From NCBI GenBank assembly GCA_015680685.1, contig MNCI01002227.1, positions 658,299 through 722,298 of the forward strand: 64,000 nt of DNA. Direction: 5' to 3'. The position numbers were made by a program, and so were the translations under genes. Below, in pieces: positions 32,656-45,119 of this stretch. This stretch comes from Gnetum montanum (Eukaryota; Streptophyta; Gnetopsida; Gnetales; Gnetaceae). Within the stretch, counting starts at the first letter, position 1. Every line of letters starts with the position of its first letter. The notes under the pieces were generated by a model. That model had not been told where the DNA came from, ran no database searches, and saw only the letters and a list, made by a program, of their open reading frames with translations.

Positions 32656-33546
32656 TTATGTCAAACATACTTCGGGTTGCAAGTAGGGGCTCTTCATGAT
32701 CATCTCTTTCATGATGTCTATGATGTCTGTGTTGTTCCCCACTCTCCCTACATCCTTGCCCTTGTCCTCTCTCTCGACTTTCCCATCGAGGTCTTTCGTC
32801 CTTTTTACCTTTATCCTCTCCGCTGTGTTCATGATGGCTACACCCAGATGTGGAAGGAGAGGGTGAATGATGTGAAGAAGAGGAAGAAGAAGGGGAACCA
32901 TCACCATGACGATGTTTCCTACCTTCTCTTCAGCTGCTATGACCCCGATCGTGGTAACGATCTAAGTGCCCGTCCTTAGCATGAGTGGTTGTTCCCTCTG
33001 TGACAGTTGGTGTTCATAGGCATCAAAACCATGATTATGTATCATTGATCATAGATTCTGATACCTAACCTCCTCACCATCGTTAGGAGGGGGAACATCA
33101 TTTGCTAAAGAACCTATGATAAGGGGTTCCTCATCTCTTATTTCACTAAGGATGTGCGGGACCTTGCCCTTCAATAATGCATGTTGACTCTCTTGCCTTA
33201 AGTCTCTCATACGTTGGGCATCTGTGGGATAATAATCCCTCATATCAAAATCTTCTGCAATGTATTCCGTGAAATGTTCTTGCATACCAATCTGTGCCAA
33301 GGAATGGAAAATCATGCAAGAGATTGATCAATCTGGGGGTAACACAATGTTACCTTGAAAATCTCTCCACCGCAGTTGTTTGTCCTGATGGAGAATAAAA
33401 GTAAAATTAGGAATATACTCATCGGGATGAGTATATGTCATCTTATAGTGTTTAGGACTTGGCTGATTTTGGTTATGTGTTTTATATTGCCGACTGTCTC
33501 TAGTATGGTTCTTAGGTGGTGAGTTGCTCTTATGAGAAGAAGGCAT
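32656..33546 (-). pseudogene. gag N-terminal part of element C
   Basis: ATG at 33546 (MPSSHKSNSPPK). DEYIPNFTFILHQDKQLRWR shows intact Gln and Trp codons where A has stops. Then FTEYIAEDFDMRDYYPTDAQ and the charged Arg/His/Glu stretch (about 32920-32690). The sequence then jumps to the gag tail: the retrotrans_gag core present in A, D, E and F is deleted, so this copy could not make a normal particle protein. Confidence 0.8.
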
Positions 33547-33669
33547 TTTTATTGGTGTGCTAATTTCACCGTTATATAAAATTTTTCTGTTGATTAACCC
33601 GAAGGTTCATTAAGGCTCACAACAATGTGAGTAATATTCCTTATGTTCTATTCGGTGCACAAACACTTA

Positions 33670-33688
33670 GTCCCTGGCAACGGTGCCA
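33670..33688 (-). promoter_or_regulatory. Primer-binding site of element C (tRNA-Asp type)
   Basis: The minus strand reads TGGCACCGTTGCCAGGGAC one base after the LTR. It is the best-preserved primer site in the window, differing from the Athila/Tat tRNA-Asp site by two transitions as I recall it. Confidence 0.88.
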
Positions 33689-33689
33689 A

Positions 33690-34417
33690 TGATGAGTGGA
33701 GAGGTACCCCTACACTCAACCATATGAAACGAGTGTAGCACGCACGATCCGATCGAACTCCGTAGACTGAATGCCTAAACACCCCATGGAACACTTGGGG
33801 TTAATCATTCGTTGTCTTCCCAGACTTACTTGTTGCTGTCACNTTGAGAGAATCCATCTAGCCTAAGTGCGATGAGCAATCGATTCCTTGACTAACCGTA
33901 CACATTCGCCGTGCATGACTACCACTAGGATTACCAAGCGTAGATCCTGGATACGCCACTAGGTTACCAAGTAGTCACACGAGATGCTCATAATCAAGTC
34001 GTACTCATACCGCATGCGACGAGCAACCGATTCCTTGACTAACTGTACACATCCTTAGATGCTCGTAATCAAGTCGTACTCGTACCGCATTCTAGAAAAG
34101 CAATAAATAGCAATTAAATAAAATCCTATTCCATGCACTGCAAGGTTTATCCAATCAAGTTCGTCTTTATTGTCGTACATAACTTGTATTCAAGTACAAT
34201 GTTGCTCGAATAAAGATCCGTTCACTCTAGGATTCCTACTGCGAGCACATGGAAAATAATCTATCTCTGGAGTGATCAAACTACTAAAGTTTTCCTACTT
34301 CTAGACCAGGATGGGAAATGAGGGGAGTGCCGCCTCTTATTTATAGATTTGGCGACGGACTGCGATATCGCAAGGGATGATGCGATATCGCAGTGCATGC
34401 AATATTGCATCTCATCA
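33690..34417 (-). repeat. 5' LTR of element C, with an assembly gap
   Basis: Starts TGATGAGATGC (34417), ends (33690) as the 3' copy does, with one difference near the end. TATAAATA is at 34345-34338. It carries only a short GATATC array. At 33843 a single N replaces about 270 bases that the 3' LTR has at 28806-29075, so the real LTR is probably about 1 kb. Confidence 0.9.
33843..33843. other. Ambiguous base marking missing sequence
   Basis: GTCAC precedes the N and TTGAGAG follows it. In the sister LTR these two words are separated by 28806-29075. The N is therefore a join with about 270 bases lost, not a single unread base. Confidence 0.8.
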
Positions 34418-35510
34418 ACTGGCATCAATTCAATAATGGAGTACCATGCTAGAACTCTTCAATGATAAATATCAAACTTATTCCAGAGTGTCGAATTTGA
34501 AAAAGAAAATCCAATGATGGAAACAAGGGACACATGAATCCTTTGATGCAACAATGGGAAAGTATTATTCCTTATTGCATAGATGCCCATGCCATAAATT
34601 CTCCCAACAAGAACAGCTATGACATATCATTGATGGGCTAAGGAACCAAAAAATAGAAACCCTTGAGATATATGTCCAAGGTAGATTATTTGAGATGATA
34701 GCTCATTGAATCCAAAGACTAATAAACCAAGTGATGAAAGAGGAAGGAGAGCTTACGAAAAAGGAATCAACTAAAGAGTATAATAGAGATCTAGCAATTA
34801 GAAAAAGAATATAAGGATATCACAAGAGGAAGAAACATTAGAAGGTACAATTCAATGGAAGACTCTACCTATCAAGAAATTAGTTAATGATACTACAACA
34901 AGGGTAGAGAAAATATGAGATTCTATATATGAGAAGTTTGCTATAGCACTAAAGATAGAAGAGGAAAGGACTGAACAAGCCTTCAACAGAAGTAAGGAAA
35001 AAAAAGAAGAATAAAGATAATGGATGTGAGAACTATAAACACAAAGGGAAAGTTGCTTCGATGGAGGAAATAATGGACTAAAGTTCATAGAATGACGAAG
35101 AGTGTTAGTTGAATATGAACATCCTATGGGATGTTATCCTATTATGGCCCACTTACAAGAGTCTAGGCATATGTACTCAATCCAAATTTGGTCAAGAAAT
35201 AGATGCCCAAGTAATTATCTTATCTGCAAGGTAAATTTAGACAACCCTACTAGCAATCATACTATCCAATTAGGACTTATCCTTGATAGTAAGAACCTAA
35301 CCAACAATAGTGGCAACAACCACAATTGTGGGAAATGCCACCACCAAGATAGCAGTATTCATACAAGCAACTTGCTCCCTATAGATACTATGTACAATGT
35401 CCAATCTCTCCTAGAAACAATTTTTTCCATACTTCCTCTCCTTACCATCTACCAAAATACCATAGACCCACTACCTCATGCATGGATCCTAATTCTTACA
35501 TATCCTAACT
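34418..35510 (+). pseudogene. gag of element D, second part
   Basis: Resumes after element C with the retrotrans_gag core (SIMEYHARTLQ, then about 34470-34700 matching A's LHKQIQGW and DGLMHETR regions). A coiled charged segment follows, then EYEHPMGCYPIMAHLQES near 35108-35163, the D version of the shared Cys/His motif, and a Gln/Asn-rich tail. Many stops. Confidence 0.7.
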
Positions 35511-35759
35511 AGCACATAGTTCTGAATATTAAGCTTCCAATCCATTACTACAAGCATTGCCACCAATCATCCAAGGAGAACTACCAACATAACCACACCA
35601 AAAGATTGTTGCTAAGGTAGTCACCACACAAGAGGACATCATGACAAGTAAACCAAGAATTAGGAAACATCCATTCTTTAGTGAAAACCTATAAAATGTT
35701 TGAAGGATGGGGACTTCATCTAAGTCTGTGCCACCTACACAAGATCCTCAGGAGAACAC

Positions 35760-38302
35760 TATACTTCTAAAATCAATGAAGAACATTATGACTATTGTCA
35801 TGTTCATATAGATTGTTACAGATTGGATCAAAGCAAGAACACTTCCTAAGAAGAGAACACATCTAGTAAGTCCTTTAGTCTACCTCCATATAGTTGGACA
35901 CAAACCATGTAAGGCTCTATTAGATTTTGGATTGGGCATTAACCTTATCTCTCAAGACATGTATAAGGCCTTGAATCTCCTACCACTAAAGAAAAGTAAC
36001 ATACGATTGGAGCTTATGGATTAGTCAATTGCTATTCCACTTGGATAAATGGAAGATGTAATCACTACAATAAGTGGCTAGTCCCATCCTGCTAATTTTC
36101 TTATCACACGTGTGGGGAAGAATAAAGGATATTTTTCTATCATCATGGGAAGAGCATGGCTTAGCACTATGGATGCTAAGCTAATAATTCAAGACTTGTT
36201 CTTGGAAATTTCTAAGGAAGATGAAGTTGGAATCATTTAGAGACGTAGAGTTCCACGTATCACACATAATGATAACATGTGTAATTGTGTATAGAGAATC
36301 TAGACAACAAGATACAATGCCACCACAACATGCAATAGATGTGTTGAAAACGTATGTACAACAATGTCTATATGCAATAGCTACCAAACAAGAAGGTGTA
36401 CAGTGGCTAATCAAGAAAGAGAAATCAAAATCAAATGTATACATGGAACCAGTAGACAAAATTGTGAGTGTATATATCAAAGAAATAGATAAACTAGAAT
36501 AGATATGAAGTCAACCTCCTTACGCTAAGTTATAATAGAAGGAAAATATTGAATGGGAAAAGTTAAAAATACCAGAAAGATATGAACCAAAACCACTAGA
36601 ATTGAAAGGCCTATTGGATGCACTTGAATATGCTTTTCTTAACAACAAGAAATTGGTAATCATAAATGCTAATCTTGATAAAGAACAAAAGAGAAAATTA
36701 TTGGAAGTGATGAATAAATATCCAACTACATTTTCATGGTCTTATAATGAGATAACTAATGTTACTCCACACATTTATCAACATTGAATCTACACTAATC
36801 CAACTATTAAACCACGCCGCAAACATCAATAAAGATTGAACTCAAAACTCAAAGAAGTTATCAAAAAAGAGTTGGAAAAGATGCTAAAAGCAAGGTTCAT
36901 CTCTCCAATTGTAGATAGTGAATGAGTTAGCAAATTAATCATTATTCTGATGAAAGATGACAAGTGAAGGATCTATATCAATTTTTGATTGTTGAACATG
37001 ACAACATTCAAAGATCATTTTTCTTTATTTTTTATTGACCAAGTCTTGGATACCATTGTGGGACATCGATATTATAGCTTCCTGGATGGATACAATGGAT
37101 ATAACTAGATTCATATCACACTATAGGATCAAGAGAAAACAACATTCACTAGTTCATGAAGAATGTTTACATATAGGCAAAGGCCATTTGGCCTGTGTAA
37201 TGCTCCTATCACTTTCCAAAGACTTGTCCTTAGTATCTACCAAAAACGTATTAGCAATGAAGTTGAAGTATTTATGGGCACTTTTTTGGCATATGAACTC
37301 AAATTTAAACAAGCTTTGGATATCTTAGAGCAAGTTTTGAAGAGATGTGTTGAAAACAATTTGAAGCTCAATTGGTAAAAGAGCCATTTAATGGTCCAAG
37401 AAAGAATAGTTCTAGGACATAAGGTATCTTATAAAGAAATCAAGGTAGATCCACACAAGATTAGAGCCATCTAGAACATCACTCAAAGCCCATAAATAGT
37501 TAAAGATGTCAAATCATTCCTTAGCCATAAAATATGCTATAGGATATTCATCAAAAAAATTTCAAAGATTGCAAAATCACTTGCTAAACTAAAAAAGAAA
37601 GATGCACCATTCTAGTGGTTAGAATAATGTAAAAAAGTATTTGAGAGCCTAAAACAAGAACTGATCAAGGCACCAATCCTTTGAGCTTTGGATTGGACTA
37701 AGTCTTTCGACATTATAATAGATGTTTCAAACTATGCATTGGGGGCATTGTTGGCTCAACTTGATGATAAAAAAATGACCAAATTACATACACGATGCTA
37801 ATCAAAGCATCATCAGAGCACAAGTTAATTATACCACCACAGAAAGGGAGCTTATGGTTGTGGTATATGCATCTAAAAATTTTAGACATTATGTGCTTGG
37901 GTATCCCATCTATGTTCATATTGATCATATTGCCATCAAATTTCTATCGAATAAACTAGTGGTAAGTCTAAGAGTAATGAGATGGATTGTCATCTCATAA
38001 GAATTAAACATTACAATGATCAACAGTAAAGGAACTGAAAATGTTGTAGCTAATCACTTATTAAGATTTAGATGGAAACCTCAAGAAAATGAAGAATCAT
38101 TATTAGACTAATTTCCTAATGAAAATTTATTTACAAGGAAAACAATGATTGTAGATTCAATAGTGAAGTCATGAATTATGGATTACATGAAGTATCTCAC
38201 TGCACAAGAACTTCCTGTTGAATGGGATAAGAAGCACAAAGAATAGCTTCTCCATAAATATATAAAAATTAATGGAAATCTTGACAAGATATGTGTCAAT
38301 GG
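35760..38302 (+). pseudogene. pol of element D, part 1: protease, RT, RNase H (broken)
   Basis: Protease: CKALLDFGLGINLISQDMY (about 35913), with D-F-G in place of D-S/T-G. RT: KARFISPIVDSE (36888), TFKDHFSLFFIDQVLDTIVG, RPFGLCNAPITFQRLVLSI (37183), then EVFMGTF at about 37262, where the catalytic F-M-D-D has become F-M-G-T, so the active site is gone. RNase H: FDIIIDVSNYALGALLAQLD (37709), then ERELMVVVYASKNFRHYVLG. It ends in the pre-integrase linker CVNG at 38292-38302, where element E is inserted. Confidence 0.8.
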
Positions 38303-39234
38303 TCATGAGCAATCAAGTAACCCTACACTCAACCATATAAATCATGAAGTCTTCATGCGCGATCTAGTCGAATTCTATGGACTCTACATTTTTTGGTACA
38401 CTAGTCTTCTAGGAAGTGAACTTTGCCCTAATAGTCATTCGTTGTCTTCTCAATTACACTTGTCATGCACAAAAGTATGATTAAAAGTAATCAAGGAATA
38501 TGATTTTTATTATTTTATGTTTTAAGCTCCTGGTACTTAAAAATAGAGAAATGTAGTAATTTAATAGCTAATTTAATTTAACTAGTTAACTAATCTCTAA
38601 CTACTCCTAACATAAGCATCTGGTCCCACTTTTTGTACACATCTTGAACCCATGTATCCACTAGTAGGGTTACCAAGTGCTATGCTATTAGATGAACCAA
38701 GAAATAATGTTGCTAGGATTACCAAGGGAATACATGTTTACACTTGAAGCAGTTGTACTTATGTGTTTAACCTATTTACCTTAATTAATTACTAATCACT
38801 TGAGATCTAATTTAGCTTAATTAGTTGCATAATTAATGAAAAAAATAAATGCATAAATGAATCATTAATCTATTCCAAGTGTTACAAGGTTTGATCAAAA
38901 GGCTCATTTTTATTAACATTCACACTAGTGTGTTTAGGTACAACAATGCTTGAATAAAGATCAATACACTTTCTGACTCCTACTGTAGGCACTTGGAGAA
39001 ATATTCTAACTCTCAAATAACAAAATTGTAAGAGCTCTGCTACAGTTATCCTTTGACTCCCCATAAACATGGCTAGTGAGCTCCTATTTGTAGATTTTAT
39101 TGTAACGCTACATCAATAGAGCCTCATAGATGTAGCAAATGCTTTGTTGACATAGCCCCATTGATAGGGCAACACCACCTAAATGAGGTCACGTCAACAA
39201 GGGTCTATCGACATGACACAACAACAATTCATCA
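38303..39234 (-). repeat. 3' LTR of element E (932 bp)
   Basis: On the minus strand it starts TGATGAATTGTTGTTGTG (39234) just after TAGTCATGGGGGTA and ends at 38303, where the terminal G has mutated (CATGA instead of CACTA). U3 carries an array built on GTTGATGGGG-like words instead of GATATC. The TATA position is TACAAATA. Confidence 0.85.
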
Positions 39235-41929
39235 TACCCCCATGACTAAATGAAAACTCACCCTTGAGTTCTTTTAAAAAATTGGTAAGGTATGGGATTA
39301 TTGACTGACTCTTGATATAACAAACTAACTTGATAGAACTGAATGCTCAAGTGTACAAATCAACAACATTACAAAAAAATTTGTGGTGTTCATGACACAA
39401 AATTGAACACCATGACATGACTACTCAAAACTAGACAACACATCCTTTGATGGCATGAAGGTGGTTGAGAAGATCAAATAGTCCTAGGTGATGGAGGTTC
39501 CTAAGGTTTTGAAGGACCTTCATTGGCTTCAAGCATGTACAATGGCAGAGGCAACTGTGGTTGTTCTGGTATAGCTACAACCTCTAATGGAAGGTAAAAG
39601 GTATCCAGTGATGCCTTCATCTTCTCCTCCTTACTCTAGGGATTATTTATAGTCCATGAAACATTGCCAATGTGGGTTGGAATGGGGATATCCCATGGAC
39701 AAGGCATTACTAGGAACAATTCCTTAACGTTGACAAACCAGGCAACGAATTGTTTACATTTGACATCGAATGCCTTGACTACATTTTGTAGCTCTTGGTA
39801 GTCATTCATTATTTTGGTCAAGTTCTCAGTAGTAAATATCTAATCAATGTATTTGCCCTTGAGAACCTTGAGTTCTGCATTTGCCACCACAAGCTTTTTC
39901 TTGGTGTCCTTGTGGTGCTTAAGCTTGGCCTCGTACAACAAGTACAAGGTGGCCACTTGCGTCTCTAGTTTTGACTGTGGTCATCTAGCAGTTAACATAG
40001 CCATATTTACATATCAAAGATTGGCAAGCTCCATGTATTTTTTTATCTCCTTAATCTACAACTCCTTCATGTGAATTTTTAACTTATCGTAGGCATTTAT
40101 CCCATCAATGATAGGTTGCCAAAATTCTCTTTCTTGCTAGAGTTGTTGAAGGGTTTCATTTACTTTTGCCTTTACCAACTAGATGTGCTTTTCATTAACT
40201 TCTTTCTATAGACTAACATGATCTCTGTAATGATCCTTAACTATCTCAAATTTGAGAGCCTTTGATTTCTAGATGACTACGTTTATTATAGTCTTTTGGT
40301 GAAGGGCCTGGACCTCCTCCATGGATAGGTTTCTCTTTTTCAATTGTTAATCTCCTTAGCTTTGTGTTCACTCTAGCTAGTTTCTCTTACTATTAATGAA
40401 TGAAGTTGATCAACTATTGTTTATGCTCATCAAAATTTCATAGGTGATGGTTCTTTGTATTTAGTTGCACATTCTCCTGGTAGGTCAAATCCAAGGCCTT
40501 CTAAATTTTGTGCTAGGTACCCTTTGCCAAGGATCAATAGAACACCACAACCTTCATCGCATCCTCAACCCCTTTTAGTCTAGTGTGAAGTTATTTAAGA
40601 GCTTCATATCTTGTCAATGCTAGGTTGAGAAATGTAAGGGTGGAAATTTGGGTTGTTAATTCAGCAACTTCAGTAACCAAGTGTTCATTCAGCTCCTTGG
40701 TTATTTCAAATTTCCATTCTAAGATAATGTTTTTCCCCCTTCCCTCTAGTAGCTCTGACTAGATTGTAGTAATACTATTGAGAAGATCAAAGACATCCAA
40801 AAGTGGTTGTCTAGTTCCCACTAGCTAATCCAACAATTATTCTTGCTATGCTGCACTTAATTTGCTACTTATGGTCCCTATAGACGTCTACACATCTTTG
40901 AGTGTAGTGACGTCTGGTATAGACATTGTAGGTGCATTGAGCATTTTGGTAATTCTATTAGCAACTACCTCTACTACTATCTTCTGCCCTTGGTGCTACA
41001 TCACCAGCAATGTTGCCTCCTCACCTTCCTCCAAGCACATCGATAAGGTCATGATGTTCCTAGAAATTTCTGGGAGTGGTTACTATTATACAAGAGATAC
41101 CATGACCTCTCTAGTGCCAAGATATGACCTTGTGCACAACTGCATTCATTAGGCCAAGAAAATGGATCCACATTTCCCCATAAAGCTAATTTTTCAAGCC
41201 ACATCATTTAGGTGACTCATCATTAGTTAGTACACAGATGGATCTTAACCACTTGTGCCTGCTCATTACTCTTGTTCACTCAAGAGTCATTCTTGATATT
41301 CACACAATAGTTTGGCTATTATAGTGATGTATGACATAATTGTTTGAGTCGTGGGTGGAGGTGGTGGCTGATGCTCCTCTTCTTGAATGATTATTGCAGA
41401 TATTTTATCTTTCATCATCTCCACCCAATTAGTCGTTGGAGCACGTTTGATAGCATCATTTATATAGCGGACTATCCCTCCCCTTTGACAGCATTTTTTG
41501 ATAAGGCATGGGAAGGGGAGTTCCTTCCTTGCATGTTCATTCTCCTTAAATTGCTTCTCTATCTCTAGATAGATTACCTATGGAAGGTTGACAGGGAATC
41601 TCCCACTCAAAGTAGCACACATAAGGGTAGAAAAGGTAGTGATCTTGCTAGGCCACTATGGGGTTTAGGTGAAAGGCTACAATCTTATAGTAAATTCTTT
41701 CTACTGGTGTGAGTGCACCGTACTCCTTATGATTGACATCATAGCACTGTTGAATGTATTCTTTTTTGATGTTTGGATCCACCTGCATTGGAATCTTAAC
41801 AAGATTTGTCCTAGTTTTTAGCAACCCAAGCACTTCAGCAATGGCCTGCACTGAGTAGGACACTGAGATGTCCTTGATTTTGACCATTAAACTAGTGTTG
41901 GCACATTTGTCCATTTCATGGAACAGGAA

Positions 41930-44900
41930 GATTCATCTTAAACATTATTGTAAGAGTGGGAGAATGTAAATGTGTTATTTCATACTATTGGTATGGGATC
42001 TAGGGGAGACCATAATATTATTGATGGAAATAATGCATATATGAAAGATAGTAAATAGAAGATTGCAAGAGATAATGTGCCAATGGTGAATCAATTGACA
42101 AGCAAGGAATTCTTCATTGTTAGAAATATGTTCAGGAATTGATCATTTGGATACTGGTAAAGAATAAGAGAAGAGAACTGGAAATGAAAATTCAAAAATC
42201 AGAATCAACAGATTGTATGAATAACAAAATGGAAAAATTATCAGTGGATGTTTACAAAATGATGGAGAAGATATTGTTAATTTAAAATTGAATATAGAAA
42301 ATAAAAGTTTTGAAAATGGAACAATCCTCATAGATGACGGTAAATACAATGATCTAAACTATGGTATTGCTCATGGATTGGAAAGGAGACATGTTGGTAC
42401 TGACACAGAGGTAAATCTAAAATTATGCTTTGATTTAGTTCATGATTTACCAAGCAACAGTAATGCGTGCAAAGAAATTTGTGGAAATGGTGATTCAGCA
42501 GCTGATCTGCAGGCATCAATAGATTTTGCAAAACTGCTAGGGTTTGTTGATCTTTAACGGTTTCTATTTTTGTACGTGATCTGATCAAAATAGAATGGTG
42601 AACCTGACTATTTTCTTTGGCCCCAAGATCGGTGGCACCCTTGCCGAGTGTATTGTGATAGAGCCTTGCAAGGACGTTGTTACAAGGACGGCGGAGGAGG
42701 AGCTCTCATGGTCGTTGCCACTTCGATCAAAACAGGAACCACAATCAGAGCTTCACGGTGAATTTAAGCAGCAACACATTCAGTTTCAAAAAAAATTTTC
42801 CACCAATATGCAGCTGGATCTGCCCGCCTTCAACACCTTCCCGGATGTTCTCTACATTCTGCAATGTGCGCACTGCACAGAGAATTTTCTGGCCATTACA
42901 GGCCGTTCTCAACTTACCATACCCGACACCATCATTCGGTGATACTCTGATCCATGGCACATTCGCCCCTAGCTCTGCAATCAATGGCAGTGATTTGGAA
43001 GATGATTCACAACAAAAAAAAATGCAGGAAGCCCTAAGCGAATTTGGGGCAAAACAAAACAAATTCCAGGCAACTGAAACCCTATGTTCAGGACCATATG
43101 TTCAGCACATCATTTTTTTTCAAGAAAAATCCTTCTCCTCCGCTCTTCAGTAACTGAACACCACATGGCAATGATGCCAGATGCAGCAGTAGAGCCTTCT
43201 TCTGCAGTGGCAGTTAATAACGATTTTTGGCAGGGTGTGATAATTTGGAAATATTTTCTGGCAGTTCCAAGCCTGGCGCCTTCACATTCAGACCTCATAT
43301 TTTGGATTTAAATTTTTATTTCTAGCCACTTTTACACGGGTGCAAGTGCGGATAAATTATTTATATAAATTTACATAGATTAGCTACCACCAACATCTAC
43401 ACCAAGGTAGATATTATACCATCACCTTGTTCATAAAATTACTAGGGCTTCAATAGTATTCAAAACTTAAAAATTTTAAACAAGTAAAAATGAAATGCTA
43501 TTGGAGCTATAATTTTAAACAATTATATGGAGCTATTGGGTTTATTTTCATTATTCACAAAAGCAATATTTGCAACATTTCTCCTAACTTCCTAACTTCC
43601 TAAGTTAATACTTCCTAACTTGTTGGGCAAGTTACTTGGGAGAGAAGTTAGCAAAGATATTTTGGATGTAACTACCATTTGAACCCTATAAAAAGGCTTC
43701 AAGGATAAGAAGAAGGAGAGATCACAAAGGGGGGGACAATACATCGCACTTGGGCTACCACACTTGGGGTCTCATTTTTGGTATCACACTTGGGCATTCA
43801 CTTGGATACACACTTTGAGTCTTGGGAGAAGAGCATTGTAAAGAAGAAATTGTGAAAGATTGGTTATAAGATGGCTTGCTAAAGAAAAGATTTTAGCCTC
43901 TTTGTCATAGTCCTATGAGTTATGTTTTATTTCTATTTTGTTTAAATTGTCTAGCTAGTGGTTTAGATAGTATCATCCTTGGTGAGTAATTTTGGGATTT
44001 TTAGATTGCTCTTATTGTTCTTGTTGCTCAATAGAAAATTTCTGTTAAAATTTTGCCATAGAAGCGCTTGTGTTTAAAAGCCTTAAGATCATTTTAGTAG
44101 TAAATTTTATTATTATGCAACGTATAAGAACTGCTATTGAGATTGTTGTAAGAGGTCCTCTACTTGTAGTCATGCCGTTGAACGATTCAATAGTCAATAG
44201 GGTTCAGAAAATCTTCGGTATTTTGATGGGACCAGAATAGCTTCTTTTTATCTTTAAAGTGAATCTCTGTGGTATTTCAATCAAAGATTGTCAAGTCTTT
44301 TGAAGGTTCTGTTGAATGCAATTGTTGATATCCATTATCTAGCCAAAACGGAGTCTCGTACGTGATAGTTTATGCAGCAATTTTTTGGTAACATAGTAGG
44401 ATTGTCTTGAAGAAATTGCTTATTTGAGCCTTAGAAGTTTGAACAATTCATAGATATTGAATTTGGGATAGCTTTATTGCGAAGTGTTTACTCGTATCAT
44501 TTTACCTTGTTTAAATATTTGAGGTCCACACAAATCTGATTTCTTTTTTGTCTTTTTCCATCGAATCTTGCTCTATTTCTAGTTTTCTTGTGGAACTATC
44601 GCTTTCTCTAGGAAAAATTAGAAGTAGATTCATAGAGTTGTGCTCAAATGTTTTTGCAAAATTTTATTTGTTACAAGTAGGTATTATAAGGACCGTGTAG
44701 ACTAGGCAATTGAACAAAATAGGAACTCTCAACAACTCACAGTACTTGGCAAAGTTGGCTGAATCTCTTTAAGATAAGTCATTTGTAGTTTACACACAAT
44801 GAATCATTTCATATTTCATAACCGCACACCGCAACAGCACACACACATACTCACATTAACTACTGAGTCTATTTGGAGGTATCTGGGCCTTGGTGTTACT

Positions 44901-44992
44901 AGAGACCAGCAAGCACCTAAATCCTGTTCGAGGACACTCGTTGGTGGTTGCGTCCCAAACAGTCGCCAACAACTAGCTTGTCTATTATTCTA
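41930..44992. mobile_element. Unidentified 3.06-kb insertion in ORF3 of element E
   Basis: GAACAGGAA (41921-41929) and GAATAAGAA (44993-45001) flank it, matching at seven of nine bases; removing the insert restores the shared ORF3 wording (WYTGETFLF then HEMDKC). No terminal inverted repeats are visible. It contains an open stretch 42216-42557 (+) and a more GC-rich part 42590-43300, then an LTR-promoter-like segment with CCTATAAAAAGGC at 43684. The long flanking repeat would suit a Mutator-like element or a LINE-mediated insertion, but no transposase or RT is recognised. Confidence 0.5.
42216..42557 (+). CDS. Unrecognised open frame inside the insert, possibly a captured exon
   Basis: An open stretch leads to MNIENKSFENGTILIDDGKY (ATG 42288) and ends ...FAKLLGFVDL at TAA 42555-42557. 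The composition is protein-like: balanced, with acidic residues and paired Cys (ACKEICGN). No family was recognised. It has no clear neighbour gene, and its upstream continuation (DGEDIVNLKL, open from about 42250) suggests an exon cut from a larger gene. It could be a chance ORF in AT-rich DNA. Confidence 0.25.
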
Positions 44993-45119
44993 GAATAAGA
45001 ATGTCTCTCCCGTATACCACTCCTTGGTGGAAGTGATAATTGGCCACATAGGAGAGGCCTTTAGTTGATCTTGTACTTCTTTAGGTACTTGCTCTAGGAA
45101 AGAGTCAAAGTTTAACTCC

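Larger units (their letters stand above)
28653..34417 (-). mobile_element. Element C: doubly deleted, pol-less copy related to element A
   Basis: Minus-strand element of 5.8 kb with LTRs 33690-34417 and 28653-29711, inserted in D gag with a perfect ACTGG duplication. Compared with A it lacks the gag core (A 10780 to about 12150; junction near 32640) and everything from the RT entry to the end of integrase (A about 13125 to 16000; junction near 31670). It keeps the gag N-terminus, the protease area and the post-pol tail. Confidence 0.92.
39470..45115 (-). pseudogene. Third ORF (ORF3) of element E, split by an insert
   Basis: Minus strand. Part 1 (about 45115-45000): FDSFLEQVPKEVQDQLKASP, then WYTGETFLF. 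The insert 41930-44992 follows. Part 2 (41929 down) continues FLFHEMDKCANTS, open to 41648: VKIKDISVSYSVQAIAEVLG, ALTPVERIYYKIVAFHLNPI. Lower down are charged, coiled-coil-like stretches (KHHKDTKKKLVVANAELKVL near 39920), YQELQNVVKAFDVKCKQFVA, SWTINNP, then PPSPRT near 39490. D has matching segments in the same order. The middle resembles the putative plant transposon protein family of plant LTR elements, from memory. The protein's role is unknown; there are many stops. Confidence 0.6.

Noticed and set aside
43622-44990. A TGTTGG...CAACA LTR inside the insert in E
   Set aside because: The TATA box and TG/CA ends looked promising, but no target duplication or second LTR was found, and several end points fit equally well.
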